NCBI GenBank assembly: GCA_024196135.1
Contig: JAMQCK010000183.1
Coordinates: 1-42,827 of the forward strand
Direction of reading: 5' to 3'
DNA: 42,827 nucleotides
DNA from: Pleurotus ostreatus/Saccharomyces cerevisiae fusant
Lineage: Eukaryota; Opisthokonta
Positions 1 to 12,500 of the stretch are shown here, in pieces. Each line of letters starts with the position of its first letter. Positions within the stretch are counted from its first letter, which is position 1. A model generated the notes under the pieces. The model had not been told where the DNA came from. It worked only from the letters and a program-made list of their open reading frames with translations, and made no database searches. A program made the translations under genes and the position numbers.

Positions 1-693
1 TTCGACAAGAAGCTCACCTTGCGTGTACTGGACTGCTTTGGCTCTGACGCTGCGGACACTAAGGAGGAGGAGCTGTCGCGCGCGGTGAAGTCCATGCAAG
101 ATCTCGTACGCACGGGCATCGAGATCTGCGTAGGACGGTCGCAAGGTTCCGCTGTTGACGTGCCTCTGGAGGATCTGTGGTTCCAGCTTCTCAACGGCCA
201 AATAACAAGCGTGCAAGCCGTGTCCGGCTACCTATCCGACTCGAAGGACGCCGACCCCTCCGTCTCAGAAGCTCAACAGCAGACACTCGCTTCTTTGCGC
301 GCCCTCGTCCAGGAAACTTTCACTGCGTTGGTCTCCATGAGCTCCGCGCGAATGGTGTCCTTCCCCCGCTTATTCAAGCGGCTGGTCAGCTCGACGGCGC
401 AGTCTGCAAAGGGCGCGCAGTACAACGAGTTCCGGACCATCCTCACGGGCATGCTGGAGTCCTATCGGGAGGACGGGGACATGCTTATCATCTCCAAGCA
501 TCTCGTCGATCGAGACCTCTACGCGACGACCGCCGTGCTGGTGCGCGAGCAGGCGCGCGGCTGGGCTGCGGGGAGGGGGATCTGTACGCGTTGTCGGCGT
601 GCATTGCTGGGCAAGGACGGCGTGGCCGCGGACGACGTGCGGATCTCCGTCGGTCGGACAGGCGCTGTGTATCACTTAGACTGCGTACCATAG
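1..693 (+). CDS. VPS8: VPS8 C-terminal part (5' end outside window)
   Basis: The last 231 residues of a Vps8-type protein, open in frame from base 1 to the TAG at 691-693. Vps8 is a subunit of the CORVET complex, which tethers early endosomes and vacuolar transport vesicles together with Rab5-type GTPases. The visible part is helical and contains the Vps8-like stretch EDLWFQLLNGQI. It ends in a RING-like zinc-binding tail: a CTRC pair near residue 197 and a YHLDC pair at the extreme C-terminus. No intron is needed here. The N-terminal beta-propeller must lie to the left of the window. The family call rests on the tail zinc motif and the helical repeats, and is fairly secure. Confidence 0.85.
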   Translation, partial: FDKKLTLRVLDCFGSDAADTKEEELSRAVKSMQDLVRTGIEICVGRSQGSAVDVPLEDLWFQLLNGQITSVQAVSGYLSDSKDADPSVSEAQQQTLASLRALVQETFTALVSMSSARMVSFPRLFKRLVSSTAQSAKGAQYNEFRTILTGMLESYREDGDMLIISKHLVDRDLYATTAVLVREQARGWAAGRGICTRCRRALLGKDGVAADDVRISVGRTGAVYHLDCVP

Positions 694-1427
694 CCGTGTG
701 GGCGGTTTACTTGCTAATCGAGGATTCCTACGTATGTATGTACCGTGTTAATGTGAGGTGCTGATTTAGCGATGCACTCTGGCGCGATGCGGGGCGCGGG
801 TCGAGGACTTCGTTTGTGCGGACCGCGGCGTCGATGCGGCGGCGGCGTTTGGAATGAACGCCTTTGAACATGCAAGTGTTGGGGACGGCCTGGACTTGGT
901 CACCGTATACAGCACGCCGGTCTTGTTTGTCCTCCTGGGAGCGGCGCTGACTTGCGTCTCAGCCCAACGGTAGTCCCGTGCCTTCGGCTCCGACTTGGGT
1001 GGGCCCGGGCGGATTCAGTCCTCTGCCCGTATCATGACGAACGGCGGCGGCGCTTTTGCGGCGCGAGGTCCTTCAGCCGTGCCCTCCTTTGTTTGGTTCG
1101 AGATCGACGCCGGGCATACAGTGAAGGGCCGCCAGAAGCGTGATAGCGTGCACAGGAAGCTTGATGAGTTCCTGCGAATCAACCTCGCGTTCCTTGGTGC
1201 GCCCTTCTTACCTTCCGCTCGTGTACCTCACGTCCGCGGTGCATCTGTGACCGCTCAAAGTAGCTTAGCTTTCGTCAGAGGAGCGTGGCTCTGCACAAAA
1301 TTTCATGGTTGGCGCCGCGCCTTGGTGAGGTATATAAGGGCCAAGGCAAGATGAGATATCTTCAACAGGCGGCCTTCTGCCTTCATCCCTACTGCACCTC
1401 CCGCTCCTCCTCGCCCACACCATAGAC
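694..1427. other. Intergenic, desaturase promoter
   Basis: This 734-bp gap between the VPS8 stop and the desaturase start holds no convincing gene. It has a TATA box at 1331 and a pyrimidine-rich leader just before the ATG at 1428. The open frames at 952-1354 have no intron or family support. Confidence 0.6.
1331..1338 (+). promoter_or_regulatory. TATA box of the desaturase gene
   Basis: TATATAAG lies 97 bp upstream of the ATG at 1428. It is followed by a CT-rich leader of the kind found in front of well-expressed fungal genes. Confidence 0.6.
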
Positions 1428-3609
1428 ATGTTCTCGCTCTCACTTTGGGAAGACGGGCCTGAGTACAAGGCAAGGTAAGCTGCGTGCGCTCGTTCCTCGA
1501 CACGCTGACGCTGACCTGGTATTCTACAGGCTGGGCAAGCCGTTCGCCCCTCCAAAGGCCACGCTGAAGGAGATCCATGACGCCGTGCCAAAAGCTCTCC
1601 TACGACGTGAGTCTTTCCCTCGTAGCCAGGTTGCGCAAATGCTTACTGCGCTCGTCATGCAGGCGACCAGTTGAAAGGCGCGCTCTACGTCTCGCGTGAT
1701 ATCGCGCTGTCGTTGCTCCTCCTCTCCGTCGCCTCGCACATCAAGCCATGGTCCGACAGCGACTTCGGTGGCCACATCCACGCGCCACTCATGAAGAACT
1801 TCATCTCCACCGCGCTCTGGCTATCCTACTGGTGGTTCCAAGGCCTCACTTGGGCCGGTATCTTTTGCTTGGGTGAGCTCTATCGCATGTGATGATGCGA
1901 CGAGATATTGATAGCTGAGTAAGGTCACGACGCTGGGCACGGTACCCTGTTCAATAGCAGCAAGGTCAACAACGCCGTCGGCTTCGTCCTCCATTCAGTA
2001 CGGGATCATCTCCTTATCCACGTCCTGCTAATCGCGCGCGCTAACGTCCGCTCAGTTCCTCTTGGCTCCTTACTTCTCCTGGCGGGCGACGCACCACGCG
2101 CACCATGTACGGTTCGCACCCCCGGTAGTTGCCGCCCTCGCTGACCTGTCTCTAGAAAGCGACGTCCTCCATCGAGCGCGATGAAAATTACGTCCCCTAC
2201 GACCGCTCAGACTACGCGCTCCCGCCACCCAGCAAGGCCACCGCGTTCGATTACGCGGAGGTCTTCGAGGAGACGCCCCTCATGACGCTCGGGCGTATGC
2301 TAGTCATGCAGATCGGGTGAGTCTTGGGTTTGCTGCGCGCGCTCTACGTGCGGCGATGCTGATCCCACCCTCATTATCTAGTGGCTGGTGGATATACTTA
2401 GCGTGGGCATCACCTTTGCCATTTTGCATCGAGATTGTGTGGGTGTGCTAAGGGTGATCCTCTGCAGGAAGAACACGATGGGTTCGAAGATGTATCCGCC
2501 GGGGACTAACCATTTCGACCCGAGCTCGCCGCTCTTCAGGCCCGAGCAGCGTACGTTTCTGTGTTCATCATTTGAGGCAATCGTTGATATGATCCTTCTG
2601 CAGGTGAAGGCGTCATCTACTCGAATCTTGGCATCGGTGCCATGCTCGTCGTGCTGTATGGTCTTGGCTGGAGCTGGGTCGCGTGGTACTACATGATTCC
2701 TTACATTGTGAGCTCTTTGTGCCATACAGACGAAGGACAGGTGCTAACAGTGTGAATGTAGCTGACGAACCACTGGTAAGCTCTTGGCCTTCAGCCCGTT
2801 GCTCAGTTCACTCACATGATTGGTTTACTATAGGATCGGTGAGCTCGCTCATTACCTGACGTACTGAAGATTGCTAACACGCCTTGCAGTCATGTTCACC
2901 TATCTACACCACTCGGGTAAGCGCCGATTCTCCCTCGAGAACTCCTGCCCGTACTTAAGCTTTTCTGCAGATCCCACTATCCCGCACTACCGCAAAGAGG
3001 AATGGTCTTTCCTGCGTGGTGCTGCAGCTACCGTCGATCGTCCGCTCTTAGGCTGGGTGGGTCTTCATGACGATCTTAGCATTACCTTCTACTAACGCAC
3101 CATAGATGGGACGTTTCTTCCTGCACAACATCAGCCACGACCACGTCGCTCATCGTACGTGCCATGCCTGACCTGTCACCTTGCCACTGAAGCTATAACT
3201 ATCCAGACTTCTTTATCCAAGCGCCGTTCTGTGAGTTTATTGAGCAGTGATCGAACGCTCTGCTGACCAGACGCTTGACAGTTAACGGGCCCGAGATTAC
3301 GAAAGCCATCAAGTCCGTGCTGAAGGATGATTATAACTACGACTCCACGGTGCGTTGGGCTCTATACTCGTGGCTTCTCTCGTGCTTACTCGGGCTCATC
3401 AGCCCTCGTTCTACGCCCTCTATCGTTCGTTCACGCAGTGCCAGTTCATTGAGAACGAGGGCGCTATCGTATTCTACAAGAACCGCCAGGGCAAGGCTGT
3501 CCGTGAGGTGCTAGTAGTTGATGAACCGGAAGCTGAGACCGAGGAGGTGGGGAAGCTCATGGACAGCGAAGTCGTGCAGGAGTCGAGTTGTTTCCGGACG
3601 TATGAGTAA
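1428..3609 (+). CDS. FAD2: Delta-12 fatty acid desaturase (oleate desaturase)
   Basis: An integral membrane desaturase of the endoplasmic reticulum that converts oleoyl to linoleoyl chains. The three histidine boxes are readable across exons: HDAGH at about 1925-1940, HHAHH at 2092-2106 and HDHVAHH near 3136-3209. The family landmarks YPPGTNHF, LTNHW and TYLHHSDP are also present. My model has 17 exons: 1428-1474, 1530-1606, 1663-1872, 1924-1997, 2056-2106, 2156-2316, 2382-2402, 2468-2550, 2604-2707, 2762-2775, 2834-2838, 2890-2916, 2971-3056, 3106-3154, 3207-3230, 3282-3349 and 3403-3609. The eleventh exon is only 5 nt and is required to keep the frame across LTNHW-IV-MFTYL. The start is the first ATG after the TATA box. 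A combined delta-12/omega-3 activity cannot be excluded from sequence. Confidence 0.93.
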
Positions 3610-4053
3610 AGGGCGCGCGGTCAGCTTACGATGGGCGCTGATCCCGCTATAGACGTTCCTTTCGTAAAGAACCTAGACATGTACAATGTATCTATGCCCT
3701 CACTATTCTTTATCTCTCCTCAGTTTCAAAGTCTGGCGAAATCCTCGACACCGTGACAGGAATAAGGGAATTTGTGGCGTGTGAAAGCGCAACACGTGCA
3801 GCGCGCGGCAGCCCGGAACGCGCACCGCGCGCCTAAACACGTCCTGGCCTCCGTTTTAATCGTCAGAAAACAGCACCGCCTGCGCTGCCGGCGCCAATCC
3901 GCCTGATGTCCCTTGCCTCCTCCCCTCATCAACAACGGGAGGGGACCCGTGCCCGGGCCCTCCTCCTCGAACGCGACGAAACTATCAGCTAATCTCTGCG
4001 TCACTGCCTCGGCGGGTTCTCAGCACGGCCAACACGCGCCGCACTCACGCATC
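3610..4053. other. Intergenic and 5' leader
   Basis: No gene seen in these 444 bp. A frame in phase with the next gene stays open from 3913, but it has no ATG before 4054, so it is treated as leader. Confidence 0.5.
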
Positions 4054-6037
4054 ATGTCCGGCCCCTCGACCTTTCCTGAGCCAGAGAGACAGGCTGGCGG
4101 CCTGCTATGCTGCATACCGGCCAGGCCTGGCGTCCTTGGGACCACCTTCCTGGGCATGTTCTTCAGCGGGGTGCTCACGAGCATGCTGTGGATCGAGGTC
4201 GCCAGTGCGTACTCCACCGATCGCGTGCGGGGGTATATGGCTGACCTCTATATAGACGCCCGGGGCTTCATTCCATTTGCGAAAGCTGCACTGATTAGCA
4301 GCGGTGTGGTATCCTGCGCGACGTTCATCGTCTGCTTCCTTGGGTAAACGCGTTTTAACCCCCAGAGGTTCACTACATGCTGACAGCGCTGGCACCCAAT
4401 CAGGTTGATCGCTACAGTTGCTCGGCGCTTTGATGTCCTGCGCGTCTACATGTACGCCGCTTGCGCCGCACTGCTCCTTCAATCGGGCTTCTTCCCTTGG
4501 CTGGTGTACCAAATCGTTGTCGGCACAGATCCTGCATTTTCTGGCATACCGTTACTCAAGGTTTGCCGACACACCATCAGCGTCGATCAGCAGACGCAGT
4601 GCGGCAGCCTATTGCGTGATACTCAAAGCGTCATCTATACGTTCGTAGGCCTCGCATGGTTTACACAAGTCGGTGAGTTGCCTCGCCTGTATCTATTTCT
4701 GCGTCCGATCTCCTGATACCGCCGAGCTCACAGAGGCTGCGATAGTTGTCGCTCGTTATGTCCTCCTTTTGAACAGGGAACGACGCCGTGAAGCCCAGCG
4801 CCAACCCGTCATCTTCACCCGGGAACGCAACGTCTCGCACACGCGCGTGGACTCAGCGCAAGTCAGACCCGAGCAACAACTTTTGATGCCTCAGCCCGAT
4901 GTACACCGCGAGTTCGACCCGTACGCCGAGGTCGGCCACTCGATGCCTCAGTCGGCGCATCCGGGCTTCGCACCTGAGCCCGTAAGCAGTATTCCGCGTT
5001 ACGCCGCTGTCCCGACAGACGACTTACACCGGAACAATCTCCCGCCTGGAGCGATGGGCGCCACGTATGGGCGTCCCAGCCAATTGGCGCAGTCTGCGGA
5101 ACGTTCGCAGCACTCGGCCACGCCACCGAAAGGGAGCGATGCTGCGCCCACATTCCCGGTGGCTCAAACTACCCCAGAGCCTGCGCAGGCTGTGTTGTAT
5201 CAAGACTCGCCGAATTCGTCGGGGTCATTCGTGCAATCTATGCCTATCGCGAACAATGCTACCCCTCCGAGCATCGGACATCGACCAAAGGATACGCCCA
5301 CCCTGCTTGAGCGCCGCTTGTCACGGCCCCCTCCGCCTCTGCCACCGCATGAATTCCCGCAGCCGTCAACCTCAACGCCATCACCGCCTTCCGTGCATCA
5401 CCTCTCTATAACCCGACCTTCGTACTCACCACCTCCGTCCCTCTATCAGGATCCACCTCCTGGTGGTGCACCCCGCCCGCCACCATCCAGCTACCCTCTG
5501 CCCCCGCCGCAGTACTCCGCGCAGCTGGCCGCCTATGCATCGCAGCTGTCGCCCTTGCCATCGTCCCCGACCGAAGATACCCGAAGATCGGGGTATACCT
5601 GGGAGACGCAGACGCCGTCGTCCGAGACGCACAGCGGGAGCAGCACGGAAACTGCAGCGGCTGAGATGAACCACAGGCTGGTGCGCGAGGAGCAGTTGCG
5701 GGCGTGGGAGGAGCAACAACGGGCTTGGGAAGAGCAGCGGCTGGCGTGGGGTGACGGCATCACCGAGGTCGCGCGCTCCAGGGAGGAGAGGGAGGAGATG
5801 TACGCGCATGGCGAAGAGGAGACGACGCCAAGATGGCGTACGGAGCCGGAGATTAGCTCAACAACGCCTCAGGCCACTCCCACCGGCCTTCAATCCACTA
5901 ATACTCCAGATACACTCGGGGAACCACCACGACCCCTGCTTCGCGTACGGACACCGCCGGCACCTAGACCACTATCTATTGTACACGAAGAGCGCTCGGA
6001 GGATGCGATGACCGCGCGATATGTCGAGGGACCATGA
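4054..6037 (+). CDS. Four-helix membrane protein with long disordered tail
   Basis: Not assigned to a named family. Three exons (4054-4343, 4404-4672, 4734-6037) join in frame. The first 200 or so residues hold four hydrophobic helices: GVLGTTFLGMFFSGVLTS, a second around SSGVVSCATFIVCFLG, a third around YAACAALLLQSGFFPWLV, and a fourth beginning SVIYTFVGLAWF and continuing into exon 3. The rest, over 400 residues, is a proline/serine-rich disordered tail with one short charged coiled segment near 5675-5750, where RAWEEQ-type units repeat three times. The ATG at 4054 is the first in frame. A small membrane-domain protein with a cytoplasmic tail is plausible. The role is unknown. Confidence 0.75.
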
Positions 6038-6561
6038 CAGCGCGAGGCAGTATCCCTACAGACACTCAGCTATATACCTACGGACATCACCTGCGGACTT
6101 GCTTGCATACTACTTATGATAATACGCATGGATTTTGAGTAAAATGTACTCAAGCAGGGGCGATCTCAAGCCCATACTCGACTGCGGGCAACGTGTGATG
6201 CTTGAGTCGCTTTTGGTAGCCATTTCTTTTGTAACCGGTGCGGATGGGGAAAGGGGGTCGCATCGTAGGCTCAAGCACATGACATGTTCAACTTCATTGT
6301 CACGTGCTGTTGGTCACACGATCAGGTGATATAGATTACCAAGTTCAACTTCGTGGGAAGAACCAGAAGAAGCGCAAGCTTGTCCTCACTGACAGGCATT
6401 ATCATGCAAAGGCATCATGGGAGAGTGACAATATCTATCATTCCAGGAACTACGAGTGGTATAAATTAAGTGCGTGGCGGAAATGTCCCGTCGTGGCCTT
6501 GCGTTCATGATTTCAAGTTCGAGATAAGTTTCGTAAGGAAGGTTCATACCAGAGGCTACTT
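6038..6561. other. Intergenic between convergent genes
   Basis: These 524 bp separate two converging stop codons. Only short unsupported frames are present, so this is probably 3' untranslated sequence of both neighbours. Confidence 0.5.
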
Positions 6562-8682
6562 CTACATCAAGGTGGGCATGTTGCGCTTGATGACAGCCTG
6601 CGTGACAGTAGAGTTCGGGAACAAGACCACGCTGTCGTCGATCTCGCATTCCGTATCGTTTCCTTTCGGCAGCTTCAAAGATCGTCAGTCAGTCGTCCTC
6701 CGTACACAACAATCACTCACCGTTCCATTCGCAAAATACTCGTTGATGATGTTGACCGTGCAGCTGGACTTCTCGGCGAGCGAAGAATGGCCGAAGCCGT
6801 CCTGCTTCAAGAGCACGGCGCTGTCGCCCAGCAGGTAGGCCATGAGCTGTGCGTTCTGGAACGGCGTGACCGGGTCGTGCTGTCGAAAAAAGCTGTCAGT
6901 AAAGGCCATCAGCGTCAAATCGTGAGCGACTGACCGAGTTCCCAATGACGAGTATAGGGTTCTTCAGCTGCTTGTCAAACGGACCGGTATAGCGCTCGAC
7001 CGCGCGCGCCGGCCACGCAAAGCACGCCGACATCGTCGCCTCCCACCACCGCGGGCCAAAAAAGGCGGAGACATCCTGCGAGGCCTTCACGATCGTGTCA
7101 AACCCGTCGCGCATGGTCGTATTCCCCGCATCGAGGCTGTCGCCGCACGCGATGGCGAGGAAGCTGGCGTACGCTCCAGGATTGTACGCGCGCTTGCCGT
7201 CGACGAGCTGGAGGGCGAGCGCGGAGGGAATGGTGGTGTTGGCGGCCAGCGCGTCGAGGGAGGCCTCATAACCCGCGATGAAGGTAGCGAAGGCGGACCA
7301 GGCTGTGGGGGCGTACAAGTAGTTGAAGATGGTCTGGCGGAATTCTGGGGAGGTCAGGGTCTGACTCATGTCGGCGCCGGCCTTTGAGAGGTCGTGGGCG
7401 CGCTGGGAATTATGTGAGCCGAGGTTAGGTGGCGAGAAAGTGCACTCACGTCGAGTAAACCCTGAATGCGAGCAAGTATGTCGGTAGACGTGGTGTTGTC
7501 GTATCTCACTAGCGCGCAACCGTCCTTCCCGGCAGCGGCGCAGCCCGTGGCGAAGCCCTCCAATGCTCCATCGGTGTCGATCAAGTAGTTAGAGTAGTAC
7601 TGAAAGCTATTGAGCACAGCTATTCTCGAGCGAGTGGAACGAAGTGCTCACCTCCGTTGCCGGCTTGGTGTAGTAAAGCAGAGGGTCTGTGCTGTCAGGA
7701 AGGGATACCTGCTGGTCAAAGAAGGACACTCACTGACGCAGCCATCGAGAATGACATGGCCGACACGTTCCGGGAACACTAAGGCGAGTTCATGGTCAGT
7801 AGGTCCGTCATGAGCTTTGCGAAGCATCTCACTATTTACGAAGGTGAACCCGAGCAGTGTGCCGTACGAGATACCCCAATAGTTGATCTCTTGCACTCCG
7901 GGCTCGAGCACATCCGCAAGCGAGACCATATCGCGCACGGTCGCCGCCGTCCCAACGTACTGCAACGTCTTCCCAGTCGGCGCATCAGCGCACCGCTTTC
8001 CCCACTCAACATACTTCGCTTCCATTTCGTCGACATGCGAGTAGAACTCTTCGAGCTGCCCGTTGTCGGTGAGATTGCCCCGGATGTCAAGCCCCGTCGC
8101 TTCGAGCGTGCCGCTGAAAAAGTCGAGGAGGTCCATGGGGCTGTCGAAGCAGGAAGGGGTGCCGGGGTATGTCTGCCCCTTCGCCCCGCGCGGATCCCAA
8201 GAGACGACGTCGTAGTGACCACCCGTCGCCTCGCTGATGGTAGGGCCATTCTGGAATACGTATTCGAGGCCGGATTCACCAGGGCCGCCTGAGCAGGCGT
8301 GTGGGTCAGACAGAGGAATTATTTCCATGAGGATGATAGCTTACCAGGATTGACGAATAACGTGCCCCAACGCTCTTGAGTCGCCGGGTACTTTATGAGG
8401 GCGAGTCTGGCGGTGCCTGCAGCATCGTCTGCGTAGTCGAGAGGGACCTCGAGGTAGCCGCAGGTGGCAGCTACGTTGAGCAGAGGCCCAAGGACGCCGT
8501 ATATAGGGTCGACGGTCGCGCAAGAGACCCAAGTGACCTCGGAGTGGCGCTGTGTCTTCGTCAGTTCACTTGAAGGAAGACAAAGTAGTGACTGAACAGA
8601 CCTTCGTGCTCGAGGCGGCGAGCGCGGTCGCTGCGAATGCTGCCCCCAATACCGAGGCCGCCTTGACGGAGGAAGTAAGCAT
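6562..8682 (-). CDS. Secreted S33-type serine peptidase with TAP-like C-terminus
   Basis: An alpha/beta-hydrolase peptidase related to tripeptidyl and prolyl aminopeptidases that release short N-terminal peptides. The protein starts with a signal peptide (MLTSSVKAASVLGAAFAATA). First exons: 8602-8682, 8345-8549 and 7833-8288; several more follow. The oxyanion-hole region reads VNPGGPGESG, and the nucleophile elbow GISYGT places the catalytic serine near residue 235. In the TAP-like C-terminal domain, NSDPVTPF carries the expected aspartate and GFGHSSL the histidine. All triad residues are therefore present. Cysteines and N-glycosylation motifs (NTT, NST) fit secretion. Exon joins in the middle part were checked by frame only. 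The exact substrate cannot be inferred. Confidence 0.88.
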
Positions 8683-8728
8683 CAGAGAGAGAAGGCGAGT
8701 GTTCAAGATCGGCGAGTAATTCTCTCGC

Positions 8729-8737
8729 TTTTATATG
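8729..8737 (-). promoter_or_regulatory. TATA-like box of the S33 peptidase
   Basis: On the minus strand this reads CATATAAAAG, about 50 bp upstream of the ATG at 8682. Confidence 0.45.
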
Positions 8738-9581
8738 ACAACTCGACTGCCCTCGAGGCTATGACTGTGTGAGTATTAGCTTGTTCACTGTCAAGGAGCT
8801 GGGCGATGACGACCGCCTACTCGAAACGAAGGACCTTCTGACACCTAATAGTCTAACATCTTGCGTATGGAGCAACATCAATCAGCTTGCCGGCGGCCTT
8901 TTTTGGTAGATGTCGGTACCGTTATATTCTCGGCGGACCGCCACGAGACGAATGAAGGGGTGATACACGAACGGACACAGCCGTCAGCACTGATTCAAGG
9001 GCCGTAGCTGAGTGGGTCGGAAGAATAATTTGGGGAGAGTTTGATGTCGACTACTTCGTGAGCCCAGGTAGCCAGATGAGGTTGCAAGGCAACTCAGAAA
9101 GAGGTAAATTCCAGAGCGCGGTGGAGCGGGGTGTGCTCGCAAACTGCCGACGTGGATATCTCACGATCATGTGACTGCGTGGTTGACTTCGCAGAAGTCG
9201 AACTGTACGTCGGTTATCGGGCGGACGTCCTATAGTTCCGCTTTGAATGAGCACAAAATTTTTGCGTCACTTTCAAGACACCTTCACAGCCTGATATGCA
9301 ATGGTATATTACCCGAAGGGCCTAACATAAGTACTTATGAACGTGACATGGTCGTTACAGAAGTGAACGGGAACAAAGGCGCTCAGTGGAAATAACGATA
9401 GAGTAGTATTGTGGCAGTTTGCTGGGGGGTCCGGGATGTCAGGATTGGTATTGTTGCGATGCGATGCGATGGGAAGTGTTCGGGTAGCATGTGGGGTAAA
9501 CCAGGAGAAAAGCACAGTGAAACAGGGAAGTGGAAGAATGGAACTGGCGTGCGCGAAGGGCAGCGAAGTTATGCCTGCCCT
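8738..9581. other. Intergenic
   Basis: About 840 bp between the S33 peptidase promoter and the 3' end of the CLC gene. No supported gene or RNA was seen. Small frames at 9051-9515 lack any family signal. Confidence 0.5.
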
Positions 9582-12500
9582 TCACTTTTCCTCGAGCTCG
9601 CTCAGGAATGCGAGCCAGGTCTTCTTGTCGATGACACCCTCGTCTGTGGGCTTGTCAGAAAGATCACGATGAGGTCAAGTGAAGGCCACTCACACAACCC
9701 ATCCGCGTCGTTCACCACGACGTACCGTGCGCCTAGCTTCACGAAGAATTGGTGCACGAGCTCCAAAGGCGAGTTGAACGCGACCAACAACGGCGCCTGA
9801 TCCATGTACGGGCTAAAGTCGAAGGGGTCGTACTCGCGCGTCGCACCGCCCGCCCCGTGTTCCAGAAGGGAAGAGATGGACGACGCAGCGAGGCTGTGAT
9901 GCACCCAGTTCTGCGTGAACTGGACCTCGGAGTCCGCGCTGTCCGCGACGAGGGCTAAGGGTTACCATAAGTCATCGAAAGACGCAGGATCACAATCTCA
10001 CTCACTCAACGCATGCTCCAACTCATTCGCCCCGATATACCCGACCATCCTATACCCATCCATCTCCGCATCCCGCCTCAAAATCGGGAACCCGCCATCG
10101 CCATCGCCGGACGAGCTCGCCTCCACCAACATATCCCTCAACGACTCCACCGTCTGCTTCTCGTCCAGCTTGATCGCCGGCACGTCACGCCGGAGGACGT
10201 CCCCGACCTGGACGTTGCCCCATAGATAGGTGTGCTTGGCGTCGAGGTACGGGAGCTGCTGGACGTCGATGACGAGGTCGTAGATGCCCTTGGGCTCGAG
10301 GGCGTCGGCGACGGTCTTGGCGACGAGGACGGCGAGCATGACGGGAACGGCGTAGGTGAGCGTGTCGGTGAGCTCGAACATGATGACGGCGAGGGAGACG
10401 GTGGTGCGCTGCGGGTTAGTGCACTGTTAGTATTTCGAGACGATGTCAGTTTAGCAAGCCCACGTACCGTCACACCCGACAACGCCGCCGCCGCGCCCAC
10501 CATCGCATACAAGCCCGGAATAATACAATCCAGATCCCCACCGCACGCCTTATACAACCTCCCCTCCGGGCTCTGCATCTGGTGCCACTGCATCGCAATC
10601 CCCAGCACCCTCCCCGCACATGCGCCCACACCAAGCGTCGGGATGAAGATCCCCGCGGGGACCTTGATGCCGAAGGTGACTATGGTCAGTGCGCCCTTGA
10701 CGACCATGGCGACGAGGATCGCGCGCGCGACGGGCCAGACGGCGGCGAAGGCGCCGGGGTCGATAACGCAGAGGCCGGAGTGGGTGTTCCCGGAGCCAGT
10801 GCGGCACTCGGCGAAGAGGTTATAGACGAGCTCGGTGCCGCCCATGCGGGTGTAGGGGTTGAGGAAGCAGAGGCAGGCGGTGATGAGGGTGGTCTGGAGA
10901 GAGTAGATCAGCTGAAGGGAGGCATCTCGTAGGCGAGCCGACCTACAAGCAGGACCTCGATGATGGGGTGGTTCTTGATCCAGGTGCCGTTGCGAACATA
11001 CTTGGCCCAGCGGACGTTGAGCTTGGAGAAGTAGGCGCCGTATACTCCACCAAAGACACCAAGCAGGAGGAAAGGGAAAAGCTCAAACAGATGCCAGTCC
11101 TTGTCGTAGGTGACCTGGAACAGCACGAGCTTGCCTGTTCCGAAGGGGTCGAGTGTACGCAGAGTTAAGGCGGCGATCATAGCACAAAAGAAGCTGATAT
11201 ATCCAGTAAGGTACACGTAGCTCGGTAGTGAGAAGGTGTACACACCTTCTCCACATAACCTTCGGAGGGAAGAAATACGAGACTTCCTCCAAACTGAACA
11301 GCGTTCCGCCGATGGGTGCACCGAATGCAACGGCTACGCCTGCAGCGCAAGCTGCACTCAGAATCTCGCGTCTCTTGGCTGCACGTTTCGTCAGCGGGTG
11401 GTGAAGAATAACAGGGCGCAACTATGTACCTTCATTGTTCTCGTACTTGTTATGTACTCGGCTAACAATGTTGCCGATACAGCTTGCGATGTGGACGAAG
11501 GGTCCTTCCTTGCCGAGTGATAGACCGGATGCAACTGATAACGCTAAGCCGACAGACTTGGTGAAAAGCGTACGCCCCCCGAGGTAGCCATGTATAACGA
11601 AACCAGAGAGAATGGTCTTGATCTCGGGTATACCGCTGCCGGCAGCGTAGTACATGACCTTGCGCTTCGGGGCGGCAGGCTTGTCCTTGGGCTCATCGCC
11701 CTCGAAAGCGGGCGACAGAATGCCAGACTCTTTGCGGGTGACGAAGGTGGTGGACTTGGTAAGGTAGAGGGTGAGGATGCAGGAGAGGAAGGCGAGGAAG
11801 AGCTGTCAAGGACGTCAGCTTCGGAGGCGAATAGGCGGGAGGGTATATAAGACGCACCGCGACGATGGTGTAGGACGCGTACTCGATCAGATCCCCCGTT
11901 CCCCCCGAGCCGTGGAAGACGTCCTCCCAGGTACGCCATGCAGGGCAGGCGGCCTCTTCCAGCGGATTGACTACGGTCTCATCGACAGGCGGGCAGCAGA
12001 AGCGCTGCGCCTTCGTCCAGTTCGTGCTGCAGTACCCCTCCTTGAGATCGAAAAGCCACTGCTCTGCACGCACGACGAGGAACGCGACGACCGCGGTCAG
12101 GAAGCCCACGATCGTCACCATGATCCACCCAAGGCTCTTGTCAAACGCGAGCCGCACCCTCGCGCGCACCGAGTGCCGCCGCCGCAGGCGCGAGAAGCGC
12201 ACCGAGTCCTTGATCGCGTCGTGCAGCCAGTCGATACTCGTGAAGCTCGAGTACCACACGCGGATGCCGTTGATCTTCGCGTCCAGGTCCGCATCCGCGT
12301 CGGCGTGGTCGCGATCCTTGACGAGCGGCGCGTCGTACGCGGAGATCGGACGCTGGCTCAGGCGCCGGAAGCGGTCGGTTACGCTGCGGCTGAGGGAGGG
12401 GGAGCGCAGCGCGTCAGGGCTTGGCGGCGTCGAGTAGGTCTTGCGCCCGGGGATGGTGATGTGCGCGATGTGCCGCCTGCGGCCGAGGCGGGAAATGCTG

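Noticed and set aside
177..764. Second plus-strand frame of 195 codons over the VPS8 end
   Set aside because: It is an out-of-frame shadow of the VPS8 coding region.
10138..10845. 235-codon minus-strand frame in the CLC gene
   Set aside because: Its first half is the true CLC frame ([12 protein letters not shown]) but the Ser/Pro-rich second half is read-through of an intron into the wrong phase.
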